Of a stretch of 64,000 nucleotides of DNA, positions 8,677 through 17,298 are shown one piece after another (positions within the stretch are counted from its first letter, which is position 1; the number at the start of each line of letters is the position of its first letter). A program made the position numbers and the translations under genes. This DNA is from Streptomyces griseofuscus (GTDB taxonomy: Bacteria > Actinomycetota > Actinomycetes > Streptomycetales > Streptomycetaceae), in contig NZ_CP051006.1 in the NCBI RefSeq assembly GCF_014673495.1, positions 5,890,001-5,954,000 of the forward strand, read 5' to 3'. The notes below the pieces were generated by a model. It was not told the DNA's origin and made no database searches. It was given only the letters and a program-made list of their open reading frames with translations.

Positions 8677-11151
8677 ATGAACAACGCAGTGAACGACGGG
8701 GTCTGGTCCGGCAGCTGGGTCGCCGAGCGACTCGGGGTCGGACTCCGGGGCGACGACGGCCGGGGCGGCGAGGAGCTGAGGGCCATGCTGGGCCTCGCCC
8801 TGCGCCGCAATCCCAAGCGGGCCCATCTGCTGGTCTCCCATGTGCTCGGCAAGCACGTACCGCAGACACCTTCGGTGGTGTACGGCCACGGGGTGCGGCT
8901 CGGCCGGCGGGTGCACGCGCTGCTCGGCCCGCAGCAGGCGGCCCGCGCGGTCGTCCTCGGGTACGCGGAGACCGCGACGGGACTGGGGCACGCGGTGGCC
9001 GACGGGCTCGGCACGGCGCCGTATCTGCACTCCACGCGCCGCCCGGTCGCCGGGGTGGCCCCCGCGGGCGGGTTCGAGGAGTCGCACTCCCACGCCACCT
9101 CGCATCTGCTGCTGCCCGCGGATCCCGCGCTGCTGGCCGGGCACGGGCCGCTGGTGCTGGTGGACGACGAGTTCTCCACCGGGAACACGGTGCTGAACAC
9201 GATCCGCGATCTGCACGCCCGCTGTCCGCGCAAGCGGTACGTGGTGGTCGCGCTGGTGGACATGCGCTCGGCCGAGGACGTCCGGCGGCTGGAGGAGTTC
9301 GCGGGGGAGATCGGGGCGCGGGTGGATCTCGTCGCCGAGGTCTCGGGCACGGTGGTGCTTCCGGCGGACGTCCTGGAGAAGGGGCAGGAGCTGGTGGCCC
9401 GCCATGAGGCGGCCGGTCGCGCCCATGCGAAGCCACGGCAGGTCGCGCCCCGCGCCCCCGGGACCGTGGACCTCGGCTGGCCCGCCGGCCTTCCCGACGG
9501 CGGCCGGCACGGCTTCACCCCCGGCCACCGCGCCCGCCTCGAAGCCGCCCTCCCCGCGATGGCCGGCCGCATATCCGACGCCCTGCCCGCCGATGCCCGC
9601 AGCGTCCTGGTCCTCGGCTTCGAGGAGCTGATGTACGCCCCCCTGCGGCTCGCCGGGGAGCTGGAGCGGACGCTGGACGGCGAGGTGCGGTTCTCCACCA
9701 CCACGCGGTCGCCCGTGCTCGCGGTGGACGACCCGGAGTACGCGATCCGCAGCCGTATCGTCTTCCCGGCGCACGACGACCCGGCCGACGGGCCGGGGGA
9801 GCGGTACGCCTACAACGTGGCGGGCGGCGGATTCGACGCCGTCGTCGCCGTGGTCGACTCGGCCGGCGACACCCCCGCGCTGCACGCGCCGGACGGCCTG
9901 CTCGCGCGGCTCGCCGAGCAGGTGCCGCACGTACTGCTCGCGGTCGTCCCCTCCTACGTCCCCGCGCCCCCGCACGCTCCCGAAAGGCCGGCCATGCTGC
10001 CCGAGCCCCTCCGTGGCCCCGCATTCTCCTCGTACCCGCCCGAGGAGGTCGGCTGGCTGCTCCAGGACCTCTCCGACGTCACCCTGGAGGCGCCGACCGA
10101 GGAGCGGGAGGAGGCCATCCAGAGCGGCGGGGCGCACTACGCCGAGTCGCTGCCGGTGGAGTACCAGCCCAGCGCCCAGTACCAGGAGCTGTTCCACGCG
10201 GCCCTCGACACCTCGGCCGCGCGGATCGCCCGCGCCGTCGGCGTGGTCACCGAGACGGTCCTCGCCGAACGGACGCCGCGCCCGGTGCTGGTGTCGCTGG
10301 CCCGCGCCGGGACCCCGGTCGGGGTGCTGATGCGCCGCTGGGCGCGCTTCCGGCACGGCCTCGAACTGCCGCACTACGCCGTGTCGATCGTGCGCGGCCG
10401 GGGCATCGACGCCAACGCGCTGCGCTGGCTCGCCGCCCATCACGACCCCAGGGACGTCGTGTTCGTGGACGGCTGGACAGGCAAGGGCGCCATCACCCGT
10501 GAACTCGCCCGAGCCGTCGAGGAGTTCGAGAAGGCGGAGGGTGTCAGCGGCTTCGACCCGGAGATCGCCGTGCTCGCCGACCCGGGCTCCTGCGTGCGCA
10601 CCTACGGCACCCGCGAGGACTTCCTGATCCCCTCCGCCTGCCTCAACTCGACCGTCTCCGGGCTGATCTCCCGCACGGTCCTGCGCGCCGACCTGGTCGG
10701 TCCCGACGACTTCCACGGCGCGAAGTTCTACCGCGAACTCGCCGGCGCCGATGTCTCCATGGCCTTCCTCGACGCCGTCGAGGCACGCTTTGGTGAGGTC
10801 ACCGAGGACGTGGCCGAGGCGGCCAAGGAACTGCTGGCCGAGGACCGCACACCGACCTGGGCGGGCTGGCGGGCCGTCGAGCGGATCAGCGAGGAGTACG
10901 GCATCCACGACATCAATCTCGTCAAGCCGGGCGTCGGCGAGACCACCCGGGTGCTGCTGCGCCGGGTGCCCTGGAAGATCCTCGCGCACAAGGGCGCGGG
11001 CGCCGACCTGGACCATGTCAGGCTGCTCGCCCGGCAGCGCGGGGTGCCGGTCGAGGAAGTGGACGAACTGCCGTACACCTGCGTCGGGCTGATCCATCCC
11101 CAGTACACGCGCGGGGCGACCGGCGCCGACGGAAAGGCCGTGAACGTCTGA
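8677..11151 (+). CDS. Four-domain fusion: phosphoribosyltransferase + TRSP + StiP-like PRTase + Pelota-type RNA-binding domain
   Basis: 824 residues. By family recognition: PRTase_2 domain about residues 10-250 with the PRPP loop LVLVDDEFSTGN near 159-170; TRSP domain about 278-430 (FTPGHRARLEAALP, LGFEELMYAPLRLA); StiP-type PRTase domain about 443-720 with the second PRPP-like loop FVDGWTGKGAI near 596-606; and a Pelota_1-like domain from about 742 to the end (INLVKPGVGETTRVLLRRV). In many bacteria these are two separate genes; here they are one chain. It starts 35 bases after the CitE-like gene, and its TGA overlaps the ATG of the HAD gene. Likely role: glycosylation/phosphoribosyl transfer in making a Ter-linked metabolite; not demonstrated. 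Confidence 0.85.
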   Translation: MNNAVNDGVWSGSWVAERLGVGLRGDDGRGGEELRAMLGLALRRNPKRAHLLVSHVLGKHVPQTPSVVYGHGVRLGRRVHALLGPQQAARAVVLGYAETATGLGHAVADGLGTAPYLHSTRRPVAGVAPAGGFEESHSHATSHLLLPADPALLAGHGPLVLVDDEFSTGNTVLNTIRDLHARCPRKRYVVVALVDMRSAEDVRRLEEFAGEIGARVDLVAEVSGTVVLPADVLEKGQELVARHEAAGRAHAKPRQVAPRAPGTVDLGWPAGLPDGGRHGFTPGHRARLEAALPAMAGRISDALPADARSVLVLGFEELMYAPLRLAGELERTLDGEVRFSTTTRSPVLAVDDPEYAIRSRIVFPAHDDPADGPGERYAYNVAGGGFDAVVAVVDSAGDTPALHAPDGLLARLAEQVPHVLLAVVPSYVPAPPHAPERPAMLPEPLRGPAFSSYPPEEVGWLLQDLSDVTLEAPTEEREEAIQSGGAHYAESLPVEYQPSAQYQELFHAALDTSAARIARAVGVVTETVLAERTPRPVLVSLARAGTPVGVLMRRWARFRHGLELPHYAVSIVRGRGIDANALRWLAAHHDPRDVVFVDGWTGKGAITRELARAVEEFEKAEGVSGFDPEIAVLADPGSCVRTYGTREDFLIPSACLNSTVSGLISRTVLRADLVGPDDFHGAKFYRELAGADVSMAFLDAVEARFGEVTEDVAEAAKELLAEDRTPTWAGWRAVERISEEYGIHDINLVKPGVGETTRVLLRRVPWKILAHKGAGADLDHVRLLARQRGVPVEEVDELPYTCVGLIHPQYTRGATGADGKAVNV

Positions 11152-11966
11152 TGCCGGTGCTGGTGGCGAGCGATCTCGACCGTACGCTGATCTACTCCTC
11201 GGCGGCCCTCGCGCTGACCATGCCGGACGCCCGCGCGCCCCGGCTGCTGTGCGTGGAGGTGCACGAGAGCAGACCGCTGTCGTACATGACCGAGACGGCG
11301 GCGCAGTTGCTGACCGAGCTCGGGGACGCGGCCGTGTTCGTGCCGACCACGACCCGGACCCGCAAGCAGTACCAGCGCATCAATCTGCCGGGCCCGCAGC
11401 CCGCGTTCGCGATCTGCGCCAACGGCGGCCATCTGCTGGTCGACGGCGTCACCGACACCGACTGGCACGCCCGGGTGCTGACCCGGCTCGCCGACGAGTG
11501 CGCGCCGCTGGCCGAGGTCCAGGAGCAGCTGACGCGGACGGCCGAGCCGGTGTGGCTGCGCAAACAACGGGTCGCCGAGGACCTGTTCGCCTATCTCGTG
11601 GTCGAGCGCGAGCTGCTCCCCCCGGACTGGGTGAAGGAGTTCGCCGCCTGGGCCGAGAACCGCGGCTGGACCGTCTCCCTCCAGGGCCGCAAGCTCTACG
11701 CCGTACCGAAGCCGCTCACCAAGAGCGCCGCCGTCCACGAGGTGGCCCGGCGCACCGGCGCGGAGCTGACCCTGGCCGCCGGTGACTCGCTGCTGGACGC
11801 CGACCTCCTGCTGGCCGCGGACCGGGGCTGGCGACCGGGCCACGGCGAACTGGCGGAGACGGAGTGGCTGGCGCCGCGGATCAGCGCGCTGCCGGAGCGA
11901 GGGGTCCTGGCGGGGGAGCGGATCTTGCGGGAGTTCCTGCGAGGGGCCAGGCAGCAGTGCCCCTGA
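11151..11966 (+). CDS. HAD-superfamily phosphatase of Ter module
   Basis: 271 residues. Motif I is SDLDRTLIYSS (Asp nucleophile and the +2 Asp near residues 8-10), motif II TTTRTRKQY, the motif III lysine is probably in KPLTKSAAV, and motif IV AAGDSLLDADLLLAAD. The cap position suggests a Cof/SPP-like HAD. The ATG overlaps the upstream stop (TGATG), so it is translationally coupled to the PRTase fusion. It probably dephosphorylates the product of that enzyme. I see no ATP-grasp gene in this cluster, although such genes often accompany this module. Confidence 0.85.
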   Translation: MPVLVASDLDRTLIYSSAALALTMPDARAPRLLCVEVHESRPLSYMTETAAQLLTELGDAAVFVPTTTRTRKQYQRINLPGPQPAFAICANGGHLLVDGVTDTDWHARVLTRLADECAPLAEVQEQLTRTAEPVWLRKQRVAEDLFAYLVVERELLPPDWVKEFAAWAENRGWTVSLQGRKLYAVPKPLTKSAAVHEVARRTGAELTLAAGDSLLDADLLLAADRGWRPGHGELAETEWLAPRISALPERGVLAGERILREFLRGARQQCP

Positions 11967-12012
11967 AAGGGGCGCGGTGAACCGCGCGATCAGCCACCAC
12001 GGCGCAGCGCCT
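11955..12012. repeat. Dispersed intergenic repeat (gggcgcgg-gaac type), copy 1
   Basis: Contains a short hairpin CCCCTGAAAGGGG followed by CGCGGTGAACCGCGCGATCA and GCCACCACGGCG. The same layout occurs at 41889-41960 and 53755-53818. It overlaps the last codons of the HAD gene. Confidence 0.6.
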
Positions 12013-12019
12013 GGGGGGA

Positions 12020-12223
12020 CTATCCGCAGCAGCCCCCGCCACAGCACCCTCCACCACTGGATGCCGGAGCCGATGAGCTGCCGCCCACCGCGACCGTGGA
12101 CAGCAGCTTCACCGTGTCCGTGTGGCCGGCGGGGCATTCCGCCGGTGCCGCCGACTCCGACATCGGCCGGCTCAGTTCGAACGTGTCGCCGCAGCTCCGG
12201 CAGCGGTACTCATAGCGAGGCAT
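12020..12223 (-). CDS. FmdB-type zinc ribbon protein
   Basis: 67 residues, starting MPRYEYRCRSCGDTFELSRP; CRSC and CPAGH supply the metal ligands of an FmdB/CxxC_CxxC_SSSS zinc ribbon. The C-terminus is a Gly/Ser/Cys tail ending GGGCCGGGCCG, an unusual Cys-rich end that could bind a second metal. ATG at 12223; longer in-frame starts lack family similarity. It is divergent from the penicillin-binding protein gene. The molecular role of this family is poorly known. Confidence 0.85.
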   Translation of the reverse strand: MPRYEYRCRSCGDTFELSRPMSESAAPAECPAGHTDTVKLLSTVAVGGSSSAPASSGGGCCGGGCCG

Positions 12224-12396
12224 GAGCACAGCGTAACCGCGGGGGCAAACGTGGCGTCTCAATGTTTGATGAGTGTTGGGATACACCCGGTACTCGTGCG
12301 GAGGAATCGAAAACTTCGCTGATAACTTGTGAACGCCGTTGCGAGGACGCTCAGCTCACCGCGCGAGCAGGAGCGAGTGCGGAGGGGAGACGCATA

Positions 12397-14640
12397 GTGA
12401 CCGATGCGTCGCAAGGGGAGGGCCGTTCCGGCCGGGGTGAGCAGCCGCTCGACGCCGACCGGACCCTGCATCTGAGAGTGGACGCTCTCAGGGCCGACGA
12501 GACGATGCAGTTGCGCGTGCCCGCGCCGCCCGAGCCGCCACCCGGCGGCGGACGGGCCGAGCGCAGGCGCAGCGCGCGCCCCTCCACACGGGAGCGTGCG
12601 GGGAGCGTCACGGCCCGAATACTGGGCCTGCCGGCGCCACTGACGCGCCGGCTCGCGCCGTACCTGCGCCCGCTCGCGCCCTACGCACGGCGCCTCAAGC
12701 CCGCCTACCCCCGCCCCGGCCGCAGCGGCTGGCGGCGCTGGACGCCCTCCTGGCGGCAGTGGCTCGGCGGCGCCCTCGCCTCCTTCGGCCTGCTCAGCGC
12801 CTTCCTGGTGACCGCCTACGCGCTCACCGACATACCGAGCGACCTGAACTCGTACGCCACCCAGCAGGACAACGTCTACTTCTGGTCCGACGGCACCCCG
12901 ATGGCCCGTACGGGCTGGGTGCAGCGCCAGGCGATGCCCCTGAAGGACATCCCCCCGGACGTCCGCTGGGCGGTGCTCGCCGCGGAGAACGAGACCTTCT
13001 ACTCCGACCCCGGAATTTCCGTGAAGGGCATCAGCCGCGCCCTGTTCCGCACCGTGGGAGAGGGGGACACCCAGGGCGGTTCCACTATTACTCAGCAGTA
13101 CGTGAAGAACGTCTATCTGAACCAGAACCAGACCGTCAGCCGTAAGTTCACCGAGGCGATGATCTCGCTCAAGCTCGACAACAAGATGAGCAAGGACAAG
13201 ATCCTCGAGGGCTATCTCAACACCAGCTGGTTCGGCCGCGGCACCTACGGCATCCAGCGCGCCTCCCAGGCCTACTACGGCAAGGACGTCAGCAAGCTCA
13301 ACGCGTCCGAGGCGGCCATGCTCGCCGGACTGCTCAAGGGCGCGGGCCTGTACGACCCCACCCTGAGCAAGGCCAACCACCAGCGGGCCGAGGAACGCTG
13401 GTCCTGGATCCTCGACCGCATGGTCAAGATCCACAAGCTGACGCCGGCCCAGCGCGCCCAGTACAAGACGTTTCCCGAGCCGCTGAAGGCCAACCCGCTC
13501 TACAACACCGGCGAGCAGAGCGACTACCTGGTGGAACTGGCCTCCCAGTACGCCAAGAAGTCCGCGCACCTGACCGACCAGCAGTTCGACCTCGGCGGCT
13601 ACCAGATCTACACCACCTTCGACCGCAAGCGGGAGAAGGCACTCACCGACGCCGTCACCAAGGCCCGCAAAAAATCCAAGCAGGACAACCCCGACGCCGC
13701 GAAGAACGGCCACTACGGGGCCGCCTCCGTCGCCACCGACGGCCGGATACTCGCCGTCTACGGCGGCCCCGACCACCGCACCCAGGGCTACAACGAGTCC
13801 AACGCGACCACCGTCCCGGCCGGCACCGCCTTCCTGCCCTTCGTCTACGCCGCCGGGCTCGAACACGGCGTCCACAAGACACGCGGCGGGCCCGCCACCC
13901 CGGTCACCCCGGACAGCGTCTACGACGGCGACGACGCCGTGCCCGTCACCACCCCCGAGGGCCCCTACTGGGACCGCAGCGGCAAGAAGGTCTCCGCACA
14001 CAACGACGGCAACAAGTCGTACGGCGAGATCACCCTGCGCGAGGCCCTCGCCAAATCGGTCAACACCCCGTTCATGCAGCTCGGCATGGACACCGGCCTC
14101 GGACAGGTCCGCCAGACCGCCCAGGCCTCCGGGCTGCTGTCCACCAGCATCGGCCCCCAGGTGCCCACCCTCTCGCTCGGCAGCTCCACGCCCAGCGCCA
14201 TCCGGATGGCCAGCGGATACGCCACCTTCGCGGCCGACGGCACCCACACGGAGCCGTACTCGGTGCGCCGTATCACCCGCAACGGCGCCCCCCTCGCCCT
14301 CGCCACCCCGCGCCCCACCCGCGCGATCGGCCCCGAGGTCGCGAAGGACGTCGACCAGGCGCTCACCGACTCCTTCCGCGCCGCCCACCCGGGCGTCGCC
14401 GCCCCGGACGCGGCGGGCAAGGCCGGGACCGCCGACCAGGGCACCACCGGCGAGGACGACACGGGCCTGAACACCGCCGCCTGGTACGCCGGTACGGCCG
14501 ACTCCGTGTCCACGGCGGTCGTCGTCTACCGCATGGACCTGGCCAAGTCCCTGGAACCGCTACCCCTGAAGGGTCTCGCGGGCACCTCGCCGGACACCGT
14601 GCCCTACGCCCTCTGGTCGGCCGCCATGGGCCTGGACTGA
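12397..14640 (+). CDS. Class A penicillin-binding protein (GT51) with degenerate transpeptidase motifs
   Basis: 747 residues. Cytoplasmic Pro/Arg-rich N-terminus (~125 residues), one membrane segment (LGGALASFGLLSAFLVTAYA), then a glycosyltransferase 51 domain: AAENETFYSDPG (Glu197/Glu199), GGSTITQQYVKN near 227, and GYLNTSWFGRGTYGIQRA. The transpeptidase domain follows, but its SxxK box reads T477-A-F-L480 in VPAGTAFLPFVYAAG, and the KTG box is K675-A-G; the SxN box S554-V-N is kept. GTG at 12397 has GGAGGGGA upstream. It should polymerise glycan outside the membrane; cross-linking activity is doubtful because both the Ser nucleophile and the Lys are replaced. Confidence 0.92.
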   Translation: MTDASQGEGRSGRGEQPLDADRTLHLRVDALRADETMQLRVPAPPEPPPGGGRAERRRSARPSTRERAGSVTARILGLPAPLTRRLAPYLRPLAPYARRLKPAYPRPGRSGWRRWTPSWRQWLGGALASFGLLSAFLVTAYALTDIPSDLNSYATQQDNVYFWSDGTPMARTGWVQRQAMPLKDIPPDVRWAVLAAENETFYSDPGISVKGISRALFRTVGEGDTQGGSTITQQYVKNVYLNQNQTVSRKFTEAMISLKLDNKMSKDKILEGYLNTSWFGRGTYGIQRASQAYYGKDVSKLNASEAAMLAGLLKGAGLYDPTLSKANHQRAEERWSWILDRMVKIHKLTPAQRAQYKTFPEPLKANPLYNTGEQSDYLVELASQYAKKSAHLTDQQFDLGGYQIYTTFDRKREKALTDAVTKARKKSKQDNPDAAKNGHYGAASVATDGRILAVYGGPDHRTQGYNESNATTVPAGTAFLPFVYAAGLEHGVHKTRGGPATPVTPDSVYDGDDAVPVTTPEGPYWDRSGKKVSAHNDGNKSYGEITLREALAKSVNTPFMQLGMDTGLGQVRQTAQASGLLSTSIGPQVPTLSLGSSTPSAIRMASGYATFAADGTHTEPYSVRRITRNGAPLALATPRPTRAIGPEVAKDVDQALTDSFRAAHPGVAAPDAAGKAGTADQGTTGEDDTGLNTAAWYAGTADSVSTAVVVYRMDLAKSLEPLPLKGLAGTSPDTVPYALWSAAMGLD

Positions 14641-14685
14641 CCGCCCGGGCCCCGAACCCTCGACCACACGGAGATTGAGCCGCGC

Positions 14686-15987
14686 ATGTCTCGCAAGAAG
14701 CAACAGACGGGCCGGGGCCGGCGTCGCGCCCCCGGCCGCCGCCGCGTCCCCGCCGCCACCCGCCCGCAGATCTTCACGCTCGCCGCCTTCCTCGTCGTGG
14801 CCTCCCTGGTGGCCGGCTACCTCGCCCTGAGCCGCCCCGACGACACCACGCCCACCGCCGCCTCCGGCAAGGGCGGCAAAGCGGGCGGCCCCACGCCCTC
14901 CCCGACCGCCACCTGGGACGGCAAGACCCACGTCCTCGGCGACGGCTCCACCTCCGACACCGGACCGCAGAAGGGCACCCTGAAGCCCGTACCGCTCAAG
15001 CCCGGTGAGAAGCCGCCCCAGTTCGTCGTCTTCTCCTGGGACGGCGCCCTGGAGGGCGACGACCATCTCTTCTCGCACTACCGGGAGATGGCCAAGGAGT
15101 ACAACGCCCACATGACCTTCTTCCTCACCGGCATCTACCTGCTGCCCAAGAGCAAGAAGGACCTCTACCACGGCCCGATGCACGAGGCCGGCGACGCCGC
15201 CATCGACTACCCCACCGACGGGCACATCCGCACCACCCTGGAACAGCTCCGCCTCGCCTACGAGCAGGGCAACGACATCGGCACCCACTTCAACGGCCAC
15301 TTCTGCGGCGCCAAGGGCGGCGGCGACTGGAGCGTCCAGCAGTGGAAGAGCGAGATCGACCAGTTCTACTCCTTCGTGGAGAACTGGAAGACGAACACCG
15401 GATACACCGACATCCCGCCCCTGCCCTTCGACTTCAAGCAGGAGGTCACCGGCGGCCGCGCACCCTGCCTGGAGGGCCAGCCCAACCTGCTGAAGGCCAT
15501 CAAGAGCTACGGCTGGCGCTACGACGCCAGCTCCCCGGGCGACTTCCAGATATGGCCCGCCAAGAAGGACGGCGTCTGGGACTTCCCGCTCCAGATGCTC
15601 CCGTACGAGAACGGCAAGTTCCAAGGCCTGTCCATGGACTTCAACTTCCTCTACAACCAGTCCAACGGCGAGACGGACGGCGACCCGGCCAAGTACGCGC
15701 AGTGGGAACAGCAGACGGTCGACTCCTACATGGCCGGCTTCAACCGCGTCTACTACGGCAGCCGCGCACCGCTGTTCTTCGGCAACCACTTCGAGCACTG
15801 GAACGGCAGCATCTACATGAAGTCCATCGACCAGATCATCCCGAAGATCTGCACCAAGAAGGGCGTCAAGTGCGTCTCCTTCAAGGAACTCGCCGACTGG
15901 ATGGACGTCCAGAAGCCCTCGACGCTGGCCGCGCTGCGCGGCCTCGACCCCGCCCAGTCCCCGGACTGGTCCACCGTCGTCAAATGA
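14686..15987 (+). CDS. Membrane-anchored polysaccharide deacetylase-like protein
   Basis: 433 residues with a basic N-terminus, one membrane anchor (residues ~28-47), a Pro/Thr/Gly linker, then a NodB-like catalytic fold: FVVFSWDGALEGDD resembles motif 1 (normally TFDDG) and GNDIGTHFNGHFCG resembles motif 2 (HxxxH), so metal ligands are partly kept (Asp, two His). It lies 45 bases after the PBP gene, in the same direction, and so probably acts on the envelope outside the cell. Whether it deacetylates peptidoglycan is not known, since the first motif is non-standard (SWDG, only one Asp). Confidence 0.75.
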   Translation: MSRKKQQTGRGRRRAPGRRRVPAATRPQIFTLAAFLVVASLVAGYLALSRPDDTTPTAASGKGGKAGGPTPSPTATWDGKTHVLGDGSTSDTGPQKGTLKPVPLKPGEKPPQFVVFSWDGALEGDDHLFSHYREMAKEYNAHMTFFLTGIYLLPKSKKDLYHGPMHEAGDAAIDYPTDGHIRTTLEQLRLAYEQGNDIGTHFNGHFCGAKGGGDWSVQQWKSEIDQFYSFVENWKTNTGYTDIPPLPFDFKQEVTGGRAPCLEGQPNLLKAIKSYGWRYDASSPGDFQIWPAKKDGVWDFPLQMLPYENGKFQGLSMDFNFLYNQSNGETDGDPAKYAQWEQQTVDSYMAGFNRVYYGSRAPLFFGNHFEHWNGSIYMKSIDQIIPKICTKKGVKCVSFKELADWMDVQKPSTLAALRGLDPAQSPDWSTVVK

Positions 15988-16095
15988 CATAAACGCAGGC
16001 CCGGTTCCACTTGTGCAACCCCCTTCACACGCGCCCCGGAAGCCATGCGAAGATGCCCCCTCCCGGTAGGTGTACCGGCATAGAGGGGAACATCA

Positions 16096-17298
16096 TTGAA
16101 GTCAAGAAGACTCAGCCGTAAGGGGCGTCGCACCACCATCGTCGGGGCCTCCGCCGCCGCCGTGGTCGCCGGAGTGGCGCTCATACCCAACTGGAGCGCG
16201 GGCGCGGCGGTCACCAACGACCCGACCGTGGACGCGGCCACCAAGGCGACCTTCCAGAAGCTCGCCGACGCGGTCTTCACCGACCGCACCCAGGCACTGG
16301 TGGACGGCTCCACCAGCGCCCGCACCCAGCACACCAAGGGCTTCCACGGCTCCGTCCGACTCTCCGGCGGCCAGAGCCACCAGCAGTCCTCCGCCCTCGG
16401 CCAGCTGCGCGTCCGCAAGGACCGCCTCGCCAAGCTGGGCGAGAAGTACAGCGCCGGCACCACCTCGGTGACGCTCGACGCCACCGAGGTACACGGACAC
16501 AGCGCCAAGGTCGCCGTCACCGAGACCACGTCGCTGACCTACAAGCCGGGCACCACCTCGGCCAAGGGCCCGAAGACCACGGGATTCCAGGCCCACCACG
16601 AGCTGACCTTCCAGGCCGGCCGGCACGGGGACTGGCAGCTCACGGGCATCAAGGACACGGACGACGGCTACCTCGCCGTCAACCAGGTCGAGACGCCCTC
16701 CGCGCCCAAGGACAACGCCTCGGCGTCGCCGTCCGCCTCCTCCGACGACGGCCCGCCCACCGCGCCCCGCGCGGCCACCAGCTACCCGGCACCGGCGAAC
16801 CCCAAGAAGCTCACCGGGGGTACGTACGACTACAAGGCGATGGTCACGTACGCGCAGAAGTACTGGAACCACTACAACACCGCGTACCCGGACTACAACG
16901 GTGAGGGCGCCGGCGGCGACTGCACCAACTTCGTCAGCCAGGTGCTGAAGGCGGGCGGCTGGAAGCACGTCCCCGGCTACACCGACGACTACACCAAGTG
17001 GTTCGGCACCGCCGACATCCAGTCCGACTCCTTCGTCGGCGTCAACGAGTTCTCCTGGTTCGCGCTGTCCTCCAAGCGCGTCACCCCGCTCGCCAACGTG
17101 TACCAGGCGGACCTCGGTGACGTGATCCAGATGGACTTCAACCGGGACGGGTCCAAGGACCACTCCATGGTCGTCACCTACCGGGACGGCTCCGGCGTGC
17201 CGTACGTGACGTACCACTCCACCAACACCTACAACAGGTCGGTGGCCAGCCTGGTCGCGTCCTACCCGACGGCGTACTACTACGCCTACAGGACCTGA
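16096..17298 (+). CDS. Exported amidase_6-domain protein
   Basis: 400 residues. TTG at 16096 has GAGGGGAA seven bases upstream; the product begins MKSRRLSRKGRRTTIVGASA and has a signal peptide cleaved near GAAV (residue ~35). The middle is a globular stretch of unknown fold, then a Pro/Ser linker, then an amidase_6 (putative NlpC/P60-like) domain: YDYKAMVTYAQKYWNHYN, GGDCTNFVSQVLKAGGW (Cys nucleophile), and DHSMVVTYRDG (His). Probably a secreted cell-wall or peptide amidase. Its 3' end overlaps the convergent DUF4383 gene by 13 bases. Confidence 0.85.
   Translation: MKSRRLSRKGRRTTIVGASAAAVVAGVALIPNWSAGAAVTNDPTVDAATKATFQKLADAVFTDRTQALVDGSTSARTQHTKGFHGSVRLSGGQSHQQSSALGQLRVRKDRLAKLGEKYSAGTTSVTLDATEVHGHSAKVAVTETTSLTYKPGTTSAKGPKTTGFQAHHELTFQAGRHGDWQLTGIKDTDDGYLAVNQVETPSAPKDNASASPSASSDDGPPTAPRAATSYPAPANPKKLTGGTYDYKAMVTYAQKYWNHYNTAYPDYNGEGAGGDCTNFVSQVLKAGGWKHVPGYTDDYTKWFGTADIQSDSFVGVNEFSWFALSSKRVTPLANVYQADLGDVIQMDFNRDGSKDHSMVVTYRDGSGVPYVTYHSTNTYNRSVASLVASYPTAYYYAYRT

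Noticed and set aside
8506..11097. 863-codon minus-strand frame opposite the PRTase fusion
   Set aside because: Pure high-GC shadow frame; the plus-strand gene has clear PRPP loops and couples to the HAD gene.
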